A stretch of DNA of 64,000 nucleotides. Origin: Artemisia argyi (Eukaryota; Streptophyta; Magnoliopsida; Asterales; Asteraceae). The notes under the pieces were generated by a model. It worked only from the letters and a program-made list of their open reading frames with translations. It searched no databases and had not been told where the DNA came from. The stretch covers positions 115,050,042 through 115,114,041 of the forward strand of contig CM060704.1 of the NCBI GenBank assembly GCA_030686995.1. The letters run 5' to 3'. The translations under genes and the position numbers were made by a program. Shown here one piece after another: positions 1 through 10,749 of the stretch. Numbering within the stretch: the first letter of the stretch is position 1; each line of letters starts with the position of its first letter.

Positions 1-1421
1 CATGTGTAAAAATCTGGAAATTTTGCTAGTTTTGTTTTTCTAACAGAGTCTTAAAGTTTTTGTTAAATCTTTAGTTTTATAAACTCCAGGAAATCTGCAA
101 ACATTCATTCCAAATGCATTATATCTTACTTTATTTTTCTAGGATTTATTAGTATATATAGATTGCCGCCGATTTTACGCGAGGTTGCCTTGTTTGTTTT
201 CTCAGGTTTAACATGTTATGTATGACAAGAATATGATTTATATTTCTGGAAAGGAAGCTTTGATTGTTCATTTTTCTTGGAGGAAGATCTAACCTTGTTA
301 ACACACTATCCATACCAAGCGAATCAGGGGAGTATTTGATTTCATTCTTTTACCTATTTCACTTTTACATTCTTTAATTGAACATTGGGGACAATGTTCA
401 TCCTAAGTGTAAGGGGAGGGTAAAATGATGATACCTTATAGGATACACTTTTACTTGAGTTTGTTTGTTTGATGGTAGATGTGTAATAAAACTAAGAGAA
501 ATACTTGTTAGTGTAATTTTAGCGCCAAATTAAAATTTTTTTTACAACATTTAGGAGTGAAACTTTAGCCTTAGCAAGCGTCTCATGGATAGGAGATTGT
601 ATGACTAGCACAAAACCGTATCATTCAGAAAAATTTTCCACCCAAATATGTGAGGTTTGCCTTTAGATTTGTTAGGAAAAACATTTACTATTAGTGCTTA
701 CGAGTGTACCGGTAGCATTTAGATTCTAGAACTTGCGTTAGTGATGCATCCCGAGACCGCTAGTGAGATTACATTTGTGTAGTAGGATTTACTACATGAT
801 AAGAGGCATTAGGATCACCCTTGTGTTAAACCCGTATCATAATTACTTGACCATTTAAGTCATATTACTTGGCAAGTAAAGTCAACTAATTTTTCCCACA
901 CCTTAGCGTTGTACTCATTTTTAGTACACGAAACCCCTAGTACACCCCTCCGAGCCAATCTTTTTGTTTCTAACTTTAAGCATCTTACTTAAAGGAAGAA
1001 TTTGTTACACCCCACTTAAATGTACACCCAAATCGCCTTAGCCTTCCGTGTATGCACTCATCTTTAGTGCATTATTGTTATATGTTTAAACCCTTAGTTA
1101 ATTATCTAATTGATTACATAGTTGCTAAGTCGAGTCATATCCTTGTACATATTGTTTTGGGACGATTGGGACTCATAGGTAAAGTACTTATGTTATGGAG
1201 TAATGGGGAAGAACATCTATTATTACCCCCATATGTACGTTAATCTTAAAAGTACTCAAAGTGTTTTGATTATTTTAATTCGAGTCATTAGATTAGTTTA
1301 TTGTAAAGTATGTAAAAATTCAAGTGTAAGGGGAATGTTCATTCCCTATGATGTATTATTTTGGATGGTAGGGTAAGAATGTAAGCAAAAAAAATAAAAA
1401 AATCGAAAAAATTAAGAAAAA

Positions 1422-1501
<80 letters not shown>

Positions 1502-2072
1502 AAAGAAGAAAAGAAAAGAACTTACGGACTACCATCCCTTTTTCATTCTATGTTTATTTTATGTTTTTGTTATTTTTGATTTATTAGCTTAAGTCGAGTC
1601 GAGTCTTGGCTTAGCAACGCCATATTGTACATGTAATTGACTAAGATTTTTAACTCTCCACTAGTAAAGATTGCCTATATCCAACAAAACCGTGTATTCC
1701 ATATCCCTACACCTAACGTTATAACCCTTTAAAAGACCTCTTTGATAGTTTATCCTAGGTGCTTACGCCATGTGGTTGAGGTTTGATCCTTTCCCAAGCC
1801 TATGGTAATCTATTTTGCTATGACAGGTAGTGAGAGATGTTTTCCATTTCCATATTGTGATAAATACTTTATTACACCCGAGAGATGTGAGTATCTAAAC
1901 ACTATTTGTGAGGTGCTAGTGTATGACCTCCGTGCTTGTCTTTGGTCTTTAGTGGAACGATTATTTGTTGTAATTACTTTTATATTAGTGTTAAATGACC
2001 CTTAACTTGTATTTTGATTAGCATAAAAGCGCATTTGCTTGAGGACAAGCAAATCTCAAGTGTAAGGGTATA
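1..2072 (+). mobile_element. E1: 3' internal noncoding part of an Athila-like Ty3 retrotransposon
   Basis: This stretch is closely similar, in opposite orientation, to 10117-12150 and 24374-25800, the regions between the integrase end and the 3' LTR of E2 and E3. It carries no convincing coding region. Landmarks shared by all three copies are a run near 400 (an aagtgtaaggggaggg motif), a small open frame near 1052-1243 and an (AT)n tract at 1424-1498. It ends in a purine-containing stretch (agtgtaagggtata) directly before the LTR, the likely polypurine tract. The gag-pol part of the element lies outside the window to the left. In Athila elements this position often holds an env-like ORF; none is visible here. 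Confidence 0.8.
1424..1498. repeat. (AT)n microsatellite
   Basis: About 75 bp of uninterrupted AT dinucleotide inside the 3' noncoding region of E1. The same position in E2 carries an AT tract (10687-10747). Confidence 0.95.
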
Positions 2073-2277
2073 TGATGAGGCGAAAAATGATCCGTTTTTA
2101 GGGGGTCATTTAAGCCGGAATTTGAATTTATTTGATCAAATATTGCCCTAAATCGTTCCTTTTGTGATTTTAGGTACTTTGGGAGTGAATTCTGGAAAAG
2201 GAAGCATTTTGGACGTTTTTGGAGCATAAAAGTGAAGAAACGGCAAAATCTTAATTTTCCTTGCTGGGAACAGTACC

Positions 2278-2513
2278 TGACGGCGTCAAGAGCAATTTGA
2301 AGACGGTGTCAAGAGCAAAAATGGTGACGGTCCAGTGAAAACATGACGGCGTCAAATCAAGGCCGTCAAGAGTAAAAGTGGTGACGGCCCAGAACAACAA
2401 TACACATGACGGCGTCAGATCTGCATCTATGCAGTCCGAGAATATTTTTGGCGGCGGGTTGATGGCGTCAGAACTTTCTTCTTGACGCCGTCACCTTAGG
2501 AAATCTATATATA
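2278..2513 (+). promoter_or_regulatory. TGACGGCGTCA palindrome array plus TATA box of the E1 LTR
   Basis: Perfect or near copies of TGACGGCGTCA (inverted TGACG half-sites) start near 2278, 2301, 2325, 2344, 2365, 2382, 2408, 2460 and 2484; the TATA box follows within about 10 bp. TGACG is the core of as-1-type elements bound by plant TGA bZIP factors, so the array could be an enhancer. The same array is found in every LTR of this family in the window. Function is inferred. Confidence 0.6.
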
Positions 2514-3193
2514 GTCTTTGTAATTTTCATTCAAAAGAAAGGAGAATTTTAGGGTCGACTTGAATAAACCCTAGCTCGTTTTTAACAGTATTTTCAAGGG
2601 TTTTCACCCCTTGAAACCCTTCATGTTCAATTAAGATAAGTATCCTTTCAATTCATTCAATATGTCTATGTGTTGTTTGAATATATCTTACGCTTGTCTT
2701 GATTTTAACATGCTAGGCTAGATCTCTTGTGTGTTTGCTTAGATGTAATGAAACCTAGATGTTGATTATAGGTTGATTGCTTGTTTATAGTTGTAATGGA
2801 TGAATGATTTCGATGTTGGGGAAGTACGTACGTACGCCACCCCACGAATGGTATTAAGGAATATAACCCGTCATCCACGCAACTGTAACAAACAACTAAC
2901 CTGTAAAAGATATCTAGAGAGTAGTGAAATCTAAGTAAACACAATTCTCCCATCTATTGTTCACACCATATTAGTAATTAGCTTTATTTTCATTTTTGTT
3001 ATTTTATTTTAATTGCATCTTAGTTATTGGGTTAGTTGACTAGCAACTAATTCCGCCCACTCTTCCAAAAACCCGAGATTTTTACTTGCTTTTATAAAAT
3101 ATAAAAATACAAAAAGAATCATCCCTCACCTCTAGACCTAGTTCTTAGGTTTTCTAATCCTAGCGACACTATTCCTAAGTTATCAATCCCCCG

Positions 3194-3223
3194 GTACTTG
3201 TCACTATACTATACTACAACGAT
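3194..3223 (-). other. tRNA-Asp 5'-half-like segment in U5
   Basis: Read on the minus strand, 3223-3194 contains TCGTTGTAGTATAGT, which equals positions 2-16 of plant tRNA-Asp(GUC) as I know it. A 5-nt tandem duplication (ATAGT) and a G-x-x-AAGTA stretch follow, also as in the tRNA. There is no anticodon arm, T arm or 3' half, so this is not a tRNA gene. The primer site of the family is complementary to the 3' end of the same tRNA. Confidence 0.6.
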
Positions 3224-3303
3224 CAGGTACACTGCCTGGTGGGGGGTTATAAGCTTCTCGAGATCCCTCGATAGGTAAAGCCTGGTGCAATTCCCACGCA
3301 TCA

Positions 3304-3455
3304 AAAGTCCACTTAAACCTCCAGCTTCTGGCTAAACTACCGGTCCTTACCGCATCTTTTAGTAGCAATCGGTTCATAATATTAGTGGTCACGTTATCTG
3401 GCATGTTGCTGATATAATCTGCCATATCAGTGATCACATTGTCTCCAAAAGACAT
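3304..3455 (-). pseudogene. F-box gene, first exon truncated by the E1 LTR
   Basis: The ATG at 3455 opens a frame of about 50 residues that runs straight into the LTR end at 3303. Residues about 18-48 fit the N-terminal F-box pattern of plant F-box/FBD/LRR proteins: a MPD-x-V start, a LLLKDAVRTGSLARSWRFKW core with the conserved KDAVRT and S-R-W-R-x-x-W positions. Such proteins are substrate receptors that bind SKP1 in SCF ubiquitin ligases. Only the F-box survives. The continuation appended by the LTR is unrelated. Nothing to the right resembles the missing LRR part, so the remainder, if present, lies left of the window beyond E1. Promoter sequence would lie at 3456-3600. No substrate can be inferred. 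Confidence 0.7.
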
Positions 3456-4207
3456 TTTAATGTTGGAATTTTAGTTGGGTCTTTAACTTCTGGAAATGGG
3501 TGTCTGGATAAGGGTATGTGTTATTATGGTGTGTAAATGTGTTTGGTTTGTGGGTTAATTGGTTTCACGCTATTTATAACTATCGTAGTAGAAAAGATAG
3601 GCTCAAGTTCCACAAAGCATATTAGTTGCTCCCTAAACTATCACTCTTGGTTGATTTAACCATAGTGTGGTGAAAAATGTAGTTTGCCTATTATGCCCTT
3701 GTGAATATACCAAAACATAAGCGTTGACCAAGACAAAAGTGGTCAAGGGACGTATTCGGCCTCTAATTCCTATGTTTTGGACACTAGACGACGATTTTAG
3801 AAAGCTAAGGTCCATGGCGATGGTTTTTGGAAAGTTTAGGGACCAACGGTGTATTTTTGTCTATATATTATATGGAGCCAATATAAAAAAGGATATATAT
3901 ATATAATCATTTGATGCACCATTTAGTTTTGTTGTTTGACATATTTATTTTGTTTTAGGTGAAAATTGTACACTCAAATAACAACAATCTTCAACTTGAG
4001 TACATGATTTTACAAGTATATGGTAAATGAGATGATCCATGTTCAAGAAAGTAACTCATAGAATTTATGAATTAAAGGCACACACATGATATATAATTAC
4101 TTAGAGCTCTCAATCAATACATCTTCAAATGGATATGAGAAACTGAATGAAACAGGATAAAAGAATTCATCATGTTTTATCAACATAAAGACATAATATA
4201 TGCTGAC
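3456..4207. other. Intergenic, no gene seen
   Basis: Likely upstream region of the disrupted F-box gene. Contains a stretch (about 3620-3850) with partly inverted sequence, 'ctccctaaactatcac' on the left and 'tttagggaccaacgg' on the right, compatible with an old MITE. No coding evidence. Confidence 0.4.
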
Positions 4208-4462
4208 TTTCTGCTAGAAGTGGCAAGTGGCTGGTTGGGTGGGTCAAATGGGTATTTTTTTTTGGTGGAGTGAGTTTAACAATCCATTTTTACAAGCATT
4301 CAAATATCTAAAAATAAATTTTGTGCTAACTATTAATATGACTTCTGAATCTAGTAATTTGAGAGGTTTGACTTGTGTGAATTAAGATACATTATCGTGG
4401 ACCTTTTAACTAGTTTAAACCATATCAACCCAATCAAATGGGTCGAAATTGCCAGCAAGGGT
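4208..4462. mobile_element. Possible degenerate hAT-type MITE
   Basis: Inverted ends can be seen: TGGCAAGTGG followed by a GGGTCAAATGGG segment on the left, and a CAAATGGGTCGAAATTGCCAGC end on the right, whose complement begins GCTGGCAATTTCGACCC. This resembles nonautonomous hAT elements. No clean 8-bp duplication is recognisable. Element A is inserted just right of it. Confidence 0.3.
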
Positions 4463-4467
4463 GGGTT

Positions 4468-5859
4468 TGTGGAAAACTAGAGGGGGGGGGGGGTTGAATA
4501 GTTTTACGTCGTTTTCTATTTATAAAACGGTTATCAAAAGATAACTTCAATTAAAGTTTTGTTTAGAAAACTATGGTTGATCGAAATGATCAATCGAACA
4601 TGTACATGTGTATATATGTATTATATCCTTTTAGGTTGTTTATAAAAGCTTTATTTTTGTGAATGAAGTTTTAGTTTGATCTTTGTGTGAAATCAATATT
4701 AGCACGATGTGATAAGATGTAACAATATGTAAATGTCTATGTCTACGCAAATAAAAATGATGTAGATAAGATAATAAGTAAGAGATGGAAGGAACAAACC
4801 AAGACACAAAGGATTTATAGTGGTTCGACTAATAGGACACCTTCCTTGCCCTACTCCACTCCTCGAGTCACCTACTTGAGAGTTTTCTTCACTAAATCAA
4901 CGAACTCCCTTTTGTCGGAGAAACCTTACACGATTTTTGCTTACACCAATTAACGCCACTAAGCTAAATGTCGAGTTCTAATTGTAGCTAGAACCAATCT
5001 CACACCACTAGTCACTACACACCTATTTCACAACTTCTTCACACCACACCTTCTTCTTCACAACACAACTTCTTCTACTTCACAACACAACTTCTACTTC
5101 ACTACTTCTCTACACCACTAACATACCTAAATCTACCTATTACAAAACTTCTACACCTTTACAAGTAATTTACACAACTACTAACAATATTCACACACCA
5201 ACAATAGTTCTTAACTAGATGTTGAAGAAGTATTCTTCTCTTGCACTTGGAATGATGAGGGATTGGATCACTTGAAACAATAACTTATAATCTTATGATC
5301 AAAGGATTTAGAAAGATGATTTGAGAGGATTTGGACAGAAAGTTATATGCAAAAGGTGAGAAAAAATTACAGATTTGAACCTGTATTTATAGGCAAAAGT
5401 TTTTGACAGAGGAGCGTGTGCCGGCCCCGTTAATTCATGGCCGGCCCCCTTAAAATTAAGGGGGCCGCCCACCTGTAACGGCCTGTAGCTTTTGTCTTTT
5501 CTGGGAAAAGTTTATTTGGTGTAGATTTAACTGATTTTGTTTAAAAATTTGAATTCATATATTTATTATGAATTAAACATTTTCTTTTAATTACCAAAAG
5601 TGTTTTTCTAAATATATAAAATGTTTATACCATTTAATATAATTTGTAATTGTTAAATAAACCTTCCTTTGATCATAAAATGTATTAGGCAATTGTTTAT
5701 TTATACCTTAAGTGATTTAGTTGGATGTAATGATATTTTGTCACTAAATACTTGTTTACGTAATGATTTTACGTTTAATGATTTTACATTTTGTGATCGT
5801 CAAAACATAGGGATATCGAGAAATATTAATAACGTTTTTACGCATTATTTATATCAACA
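4468..5859 (-). repeat. 3' LTR of element A
   Basis: Plus-strand ends TGTGGAAAACTAG and ATATCAACA, 1392 bp. It includes a 12-G run near its edge, matching the variable C/G run in the LTRs of B and C. A GC-rich palindrome cluster lies at 5420-5482, and a TATA box (minus-strand cctataaatacagg, 5383-5396) follows about 25 bp downstream in transcription direction. Confidence 0.88.
5383..5482 (-). promoter_or_regulatory. LTR promoter of A: GC palindromes plus TATA
   Basis: GGCCGG-CCCC-TTAA and TTAAGGGGGCCG blocks form inverted pairs at 5420-5482, followed on the minus strand by a TATA box (cctataaatac). The same order and spacing occur in the LTRs of B and C. Confidence 0.6.
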
Positions 5860-5874
5860 ATCTCCCCTTTTTTG
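5860..5874 (-). other. Polypurine tract of element A
   Basis: Minus-strand AAAAAAGGGGAGAT directly precedes the LTR start TGTTGATATAAAT, as expected for the plus-strand primer of an LTR retrotransposon. Confidence 0.75.
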
Positions 5875-6100
5875 ATGATTATAAAATCTAAACTCATTAA
5901 ATCAAAAATTATTATATATGATATTATTTAGTGAGTTTATATCACTTCTCCCCCTTTTTGTGAACATCAAAAAGGTTATCCCGATGTTGGATGAGCTCTC
6001 CCTTGATGTGTACTCCCCCTCGTTTTAAGGTTACAAGACAAATCGAGATATGAAATGCTTGCAAAAATATTTAGATAACACAATATATATGAAGCATGAC

Positions 6101-6209
<109 letters not shown>

Positions 6210-6431
6210 TGTAACAAGCAATATGAGCATGAAAGAAATACTTCAACTAAATATTAAAAATGACAAGCAACATGCATCCAAGATGCATAAACAAGATAAC
6301 CAATAAACTAAGGCCCTATGGGCTTACAAGCATACAAAATAACTAGCAACCAAAACTCTAATAGAAATATTTTTTCTAGAGCTTGCCATCAAAATGGCTG
6401 AAACATTTTATTTTCCAAACACTAAACATGC

Positions 6432-7058
6432 TTAGTTTGGGGGAAGCCATGTTGTAGGTGGAGATGATGGTGTTGATGGAGGTGTGTTTGATGTTGGTGG
6501 AGGTGGAGGTGTAGTTGATGTTGGTGGTGGAGGTGTGGATGTTGTTGGTGGAGGTTGAGGAAACAAGCTTTCAATATATGAAAACATGTAGTGTATTTCA
6601 TCTCTTAGGCCAAAGATGATGGTACGGTTATGGATGCAACAAAGGCAAGTATCACCATGAGCTTCAAGTAGGCTCCATGGGATGGGGTTGAAGTTTGTTG
6701 GGTTGAGTAGTGATGGTGAAAATTGTGCATCAAGAGGTGTGATGGGTGATAGTGAAAGAGTGATGTCTAAGGATGTATTTTGAATAGGTGGTGGTGGTGG
6801 TATTCTTGGTGGAGGTGATAAGTGAGTGTTGATGTAGTCATTGATAGATGATGATGATGGTATGGAGGAGTTAGAGGTTCCATGAGTTGATGGTGTTTTG
6901 GATGGTACATTTGGAGCACTAGGAGATGAACATTGAGGTGGTGGTGATGGAGTGGCATTCTCTTCATTTGTGAGATCAATAAAGAGTTGTTTTGGTGGTA
7001 TGATAACAAGTTTTTGTTTCTTGGCTTTATTGGAGGTGGTGGTTTTTGGTGATGACAT
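6432..7058 (-). CDS. Accessory ORF (ORF3) of element A, unknown function
   Basis: Open frame of 208 residues; the MSS start at 7058 is chosen because it aligns with the MSS start of the homologue in element B (60217). The protein starts with a Lys-rich KAKKQKL stretch, then PPKQLFIDLTNEEN, in which IDLTNEE resembles a SUMO-interacting motif (hydrophobic-D-L-T followed by acid). A Ser/Pro/Thr-rich low-complexity part follows, then an ITLSLSP segment close to the EAR-type LxLxL repressor motif. A conserved block has WSLLEAHGDTCLCC, a central GLRDE and a final IESL. The tail is Pro/Thr repeats. No known domain is recognised; it is neither pol nor env. It lies between internal palindromes and the polypurine tract, with its own TATA box about 60 bp upstream. 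Divergence from the B copy without frame loss argues for selection. SUMO and EAR readings are inference. Confidence 0.6.
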   Translation of the reverse strand: MSSPKTTTSNKAKKQKLVIIPPKQLFIDLTNEENATPSPPPQCSSPSAPNVPSKTPSTHGTSNSSIPSSSSINDYINTHLSPPPRIPPPPPIQNTSLDITLSLSPITPLDAQFSPSLLNPTNFNPIPWSLLEAHGDTCLCCIHNRTIIFGLRDEIHYMFSYIESLFPQPPPTTSTPPPPTSTTPPPPPTSNTPPSTPSSPPTTWLPPN

Positions 7059-7117
7059 GATGAATGGGTTGAGTTTAGAAAGTGTGATGATGATGGAGTA
7101 TGGATGAAAGGTGTATG

Positions 7118-7130
7118 GGGTTTTATAGCA
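7118..7130 (-). promoter_or_regulatory. TATA box of accessory ORF3 in A
   Basis: Minus-strand gctataaaacccc about 60 bp before the ATG at 7058. The GC-rich palindrome that belongs to this promoter (7271-7302, continuing at 19597-19650) is split by insertion of E2. B shows the same layout at 60151-60160. Confidence 0.55.
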
Positions 7131-7302
7131 TGAAAGCATGTTTAGAAATAGAATTAATTTGAAAATGCATGGTTAGATTCCAAAATCAGTTTAGTTTTTA
7201 AGGGAAATGGTAGCTGAGACTAGCAAAAGGAGTCACAAGGTGCAAAAGAAAACATTGTAAAAACTGTTCCAAGTGGCCGGTCCCCTTAATTCATAGCCGG
7301 CC

Positions 7303-10116
7303 TGATGCGTGGGAATTGCACCAGGCTTTACCTCTCGAGGGATCTCGAGAAGCTTACAACCCCCACCAGGCAGTGTACCTGATCGTTGTAGTATAGTATA
7401 GTGACAAGTACCGGGGGATTGATCGTTCAACTTAGGAATAGTGTTGCTAGGATTAGAAAACCTAAAAACTAGGTCTAGAGGCGAGGGATGATTCTTTTTG
7501 TATTTTTTTATGTTTTATAAAAGCAAATAAAAATCTCGGTTGTTGGAAGAGTGGGCGGAACTAGTTGCTAATCAACTAATCCAATTACTATGATGTAATC
7601 AAAATAAAATAATAAAAAATGAAAATGAACTAAACTAAGATAGTGGTGTGAGCAATATATGGGAGAATTGTGTTTACTTAGATTTCACTACTCCCTAGAT
7701 ATCTTTTATAGGTTAATTACTTGTTACAGTTGCGTGGATGATGGATTGTATTCCTTAATACCATTCATGGGGTGGCGTACTTACTTCCCCAATCCTATAA
7801 GCTCCTACTTCACTCCTATGTCGAGCCGGCTAAGAAGCTCCTAACATGGGATCACTAGAATTCGCTCATGCATTAAATACAATCATAAAAACCTAGTACT
7901 TGATACGTGGGAATCGCACCAGGCTTTACCTCTCAAGGGATCTTGAGAAGCTTACAACCCCCACCAGGCAGTGTACCTGATCGTTGTAGTATAGTATAGT
8001 GACAAGTATCGGGGGATTGATCGTTCAGCTAGGAATAGTGTCGCTCGGATTAGAAAAACCTAAATACTAGTTCTAAGGATGAGAGATGATTACTTTTGTA
8101 TTTTTATATTTTTTAGAAAGCAAGTAAAATTATCGGGTTTGAAGGATTTGGGCGGAATTAGTTGCTATTCAACTAACCCAATACTAAAGATGTAATCAAA
8201 ATAAAATACTAAAAATGAAATTAAACTAAATTATACTAAAGTTGTGAGCAATAAGTGGAGAAAATGTGTTTACTTAGATTTCACTACTCCCTAGACATCT
8301 TTTACACGTTAATTACTTGTTATAGTTGCATGGATGACGGATTGTATTCCTTAATACCATTCATGGGGTATCGCACATAACTCCCCAATTCTATGAGCTC
8401 TTATCTCCTCCTATACCATGCCCAGCACAACCATAGGGATTATAAACAGTGGCTCATGCATTAAATACAACCAATAAAGACCTTAGTGCAATCGGTTCAT
8501 GTTTCCTAAGATGTTCAAGCATGTTACCATTTGGAGATCTGCCAGTTTTCTTAAGCCTAACATATAAATTCATTCATCCAAAACAAACTATAAACAAGTA
8601 ATCAACTTATAATTAACATCTAGGTTTCATTAGATCCAAGCAAACACAAGATAGATCTAGCCTAGCATGATGGAATTAAGACAAGAACAAGATATAGACA
8701 ACCAACACATAGACATATTGATTGAATTAAAAGAACACTTATCTCAATTACACATGAAAGGTATCAAGGGCTTAGAACCCTTGAAAAACCTGTAAAATTC
8801 GCACCAAGTTCGTACTTAGGGTTTCTCCAAAACTTCTCTCTTTTTAATGTGAAAATTAGAAAACTATATATAGGAAATAGGGTCTGACGGCGTCAAGACC
8901 AAACTTGTGACGTCGTCACCTCACCGCCAAAATAATTCTCGGACTGCCTTGATCTACTTCTGACGCCGTCATGTGTTATGCATTTCCAGGCCGTCATGCA
9001 TTTTCCTCTTGACGCCCTTCCTTGTGACGCCGTCAAATCAGTTCTGGATCGTCATGGATATTCCTCTTGACGCCGTCAGGATGTTACTCTTGACGCCGTC
9101 ACCTACTGTTCCCAGCAAGGAAAATTAAGACTTTGGCGTTTTCTTCACTTTTATGCTCCAAAACCGTCCGAATTGCTTCCTTTTCCAGATTTCTCTCCCA
9201 AAGTACCTAAAATCACAAAAGAAATGATTTAGGGCAATATTTGATCAAATAAATTCGAATTCCGGCATAAATGACCCCCTAAAAGTGGTTCATTTTTCGC
9301 CTCATCAGTACACATCGGTTCATGTTTCTTAAGATGTTCAAGCAAGTTACACAATGGAGATCTGCCAGTTCTCTTAATCCTAACATTGAAATCATTCATC
9401 CATTACAACTATAAACAAGCAATCAACCTATAATCAACATCTAGGTTTCATTACATCTAAGCAAACACATGAAAGATCTAGCCTAGCATGTTATAATCAA
9501 GACAAGCATAAGATATATTCAAACAACACATAGACATATTGAATAAATTGAAAGAAGACTTATCTTAATTGAACATGAAAGGTTTCAAGGGGTGAAAACC
9601 CTTGAAAATACTGTTACAAACGACCTAGGGTTTATTAGGTTCGGCCCTAGTATTCTCCACACAAATTCCTCTTTTTATGAATGAAAAATAGAAAAGTATA
9701 TACTGATTTTGTGAGGTGACGGCGTCAAGAGTAAATTTTTGACGCCGTCATCTCGCCGCCAATAAAGTTCTCGGACTGCCTAGATCTGGGTCTGACGCCG
9801 TCATGTGTAATTCTTCTTCAGGCCGTCACCAAAATTAATTCTTGACGCCCTACTTCTGACGCCGTCACGTTTTCTCTGGGACGTCATGCATTTTGCTCTT
9901 GACGCCGTCAGGTACTGTTCCCAACATGGAAAATTAAGACTTTGCCGTTTTCTCACTTTTATGCTCCAAAAACGTAAAAAATGCTTCCTTTTCCAGAATT
10001 CACTCCCAAAGTACCTAAAATCACAAAAGGAACGATTTAGGGCAATATTTGATCAAATAAATTCAATTCCGGGGCTTAAATGACCCCCTAAAAATGGTTC
10101 ATTTTTCGCCTCATCA
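7303..10116 (-). repeat. 3' LTR of E2, interrupted by a solo LTR
   Basis: Two parts, 7303-7900 and 9308-10116, together match the 5' LTR at 18178-19596. The interruption is the solo LTR at 7901-9307. Ends are TGATGCG and CCTCATCA on the plus strand. Confidence 0.9.
7901..9307 (-). repeat. Solo LTR of the Athila-like family nested in E2's LTR
   Basis: Runs from TGATACGTGG to GCCTCATCA, 1407 bp, same family and orientation as its host LTR but more diverged from it. Flanks are GTACT (7896-7900) and GTACA (9308-9312), an imperfect 5-bp duplication; intact copies of the host LTR read ...acctagtacacatcgg at this point. It has no internal region, so it most likely arose by LTR-LTR recombination after insertion. 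It carries the TGACGGCGTCA array and the tRNA-Asp-like segment (7981-8008). Confidence 0.85.
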
Positions 10117-10683
10117 TATACCCTTACACTTGAGATTTCCTTATCCTCAAGCAAATGCGCTTTTATTCTAATCAAAATACAAGTTAGGGGTCATTTAACA
10201 CTAATATAAAAGTAATTACAACAAATAATCGTTCCACTAAAGACCGAAGACAAGCACGGAGGTCTTACACTAGCACCTCACAAATAGTGTTTAGATACTC
10301 ACATCTCTCGGGTGTAATAAAGTAATATCACAATATGGAAATGGAAAACATCTCTCACTACCTGTCATAGCAAAATAGATTACCATAAGCTTGGGAAAGG
10401 ATCAAACCTCCACCACATGGCGTAAGCACCTAGGATTAACTATCAAAGAGGTCTTTTTAAAGGGTTGTAACGTTAGGTATAGGGATATGAAATACACGGT
10501 TTGTTGGATATAGGCAATCTTTACTGGTGGCGAGCTAATCATCTTGGTTAATTACATGTACAATATGGCGTTGCTAAGCCAAGACTCGACTCGACTTAAG
10601 CTAATAAATAAAAAATAACAAAAATATAAAATAAACATAGAATGAAACGGGATGGTAGTCCGTATGTTTTTTCTCTTTTCTTT

Positions 10684-10749
<66 letters not shown>

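Larger units (their letters stand above)
2073..3303 (+). repeat. 3' LTR of Athila-like element E1
   Basis: Starts TGATGAGGCG and ends CACGCATCA. It matches the LTRs of E2 and E3 but lacks about 190 bp present in them (junction near 2818-2825), so it is 1231 bp instead of about 1410. Nine copies or near-copies of a TGACGGCGTCA palindrome lie between 2278 and 2494, directly before a TATA box (ctatatatag, about 2504-2513). The U5 end carries a tRNA-Asp-like segment. The LTR end abuts the F-box gene fragment at 3304, so 3304-3308 (aaagt) should be one copy of the target duplication. Confidence 0.9.

Noticed and set aside
7382..7410. tRNA-Asp gene
   Set aside because: Only the 5' part of the tRNA is matched; the anticodon arm, T arm and B box are absent. 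Kept as a tRNA-like segment.
7659..7844. Recurring 61-residue frame MGELCLLRFHYSLDIFYR in LTRs (also 18529, 23306, 29540 and inverted at 2705-2953)
   Set aside because: Lies inside LTR U5/R of every copy, antisense to the element. Similarity among copies is explained by LTR descent; no domain.
9886..10083. Recurring MLQKR-KCFLFQNSLPKYLKSQ frame in LTRs (also 2018-2227, 19442, 24219, 30439)
   Set aside because: Same reason: it is the U3 start of the LTR, read antisense, with no support beyond copy number.
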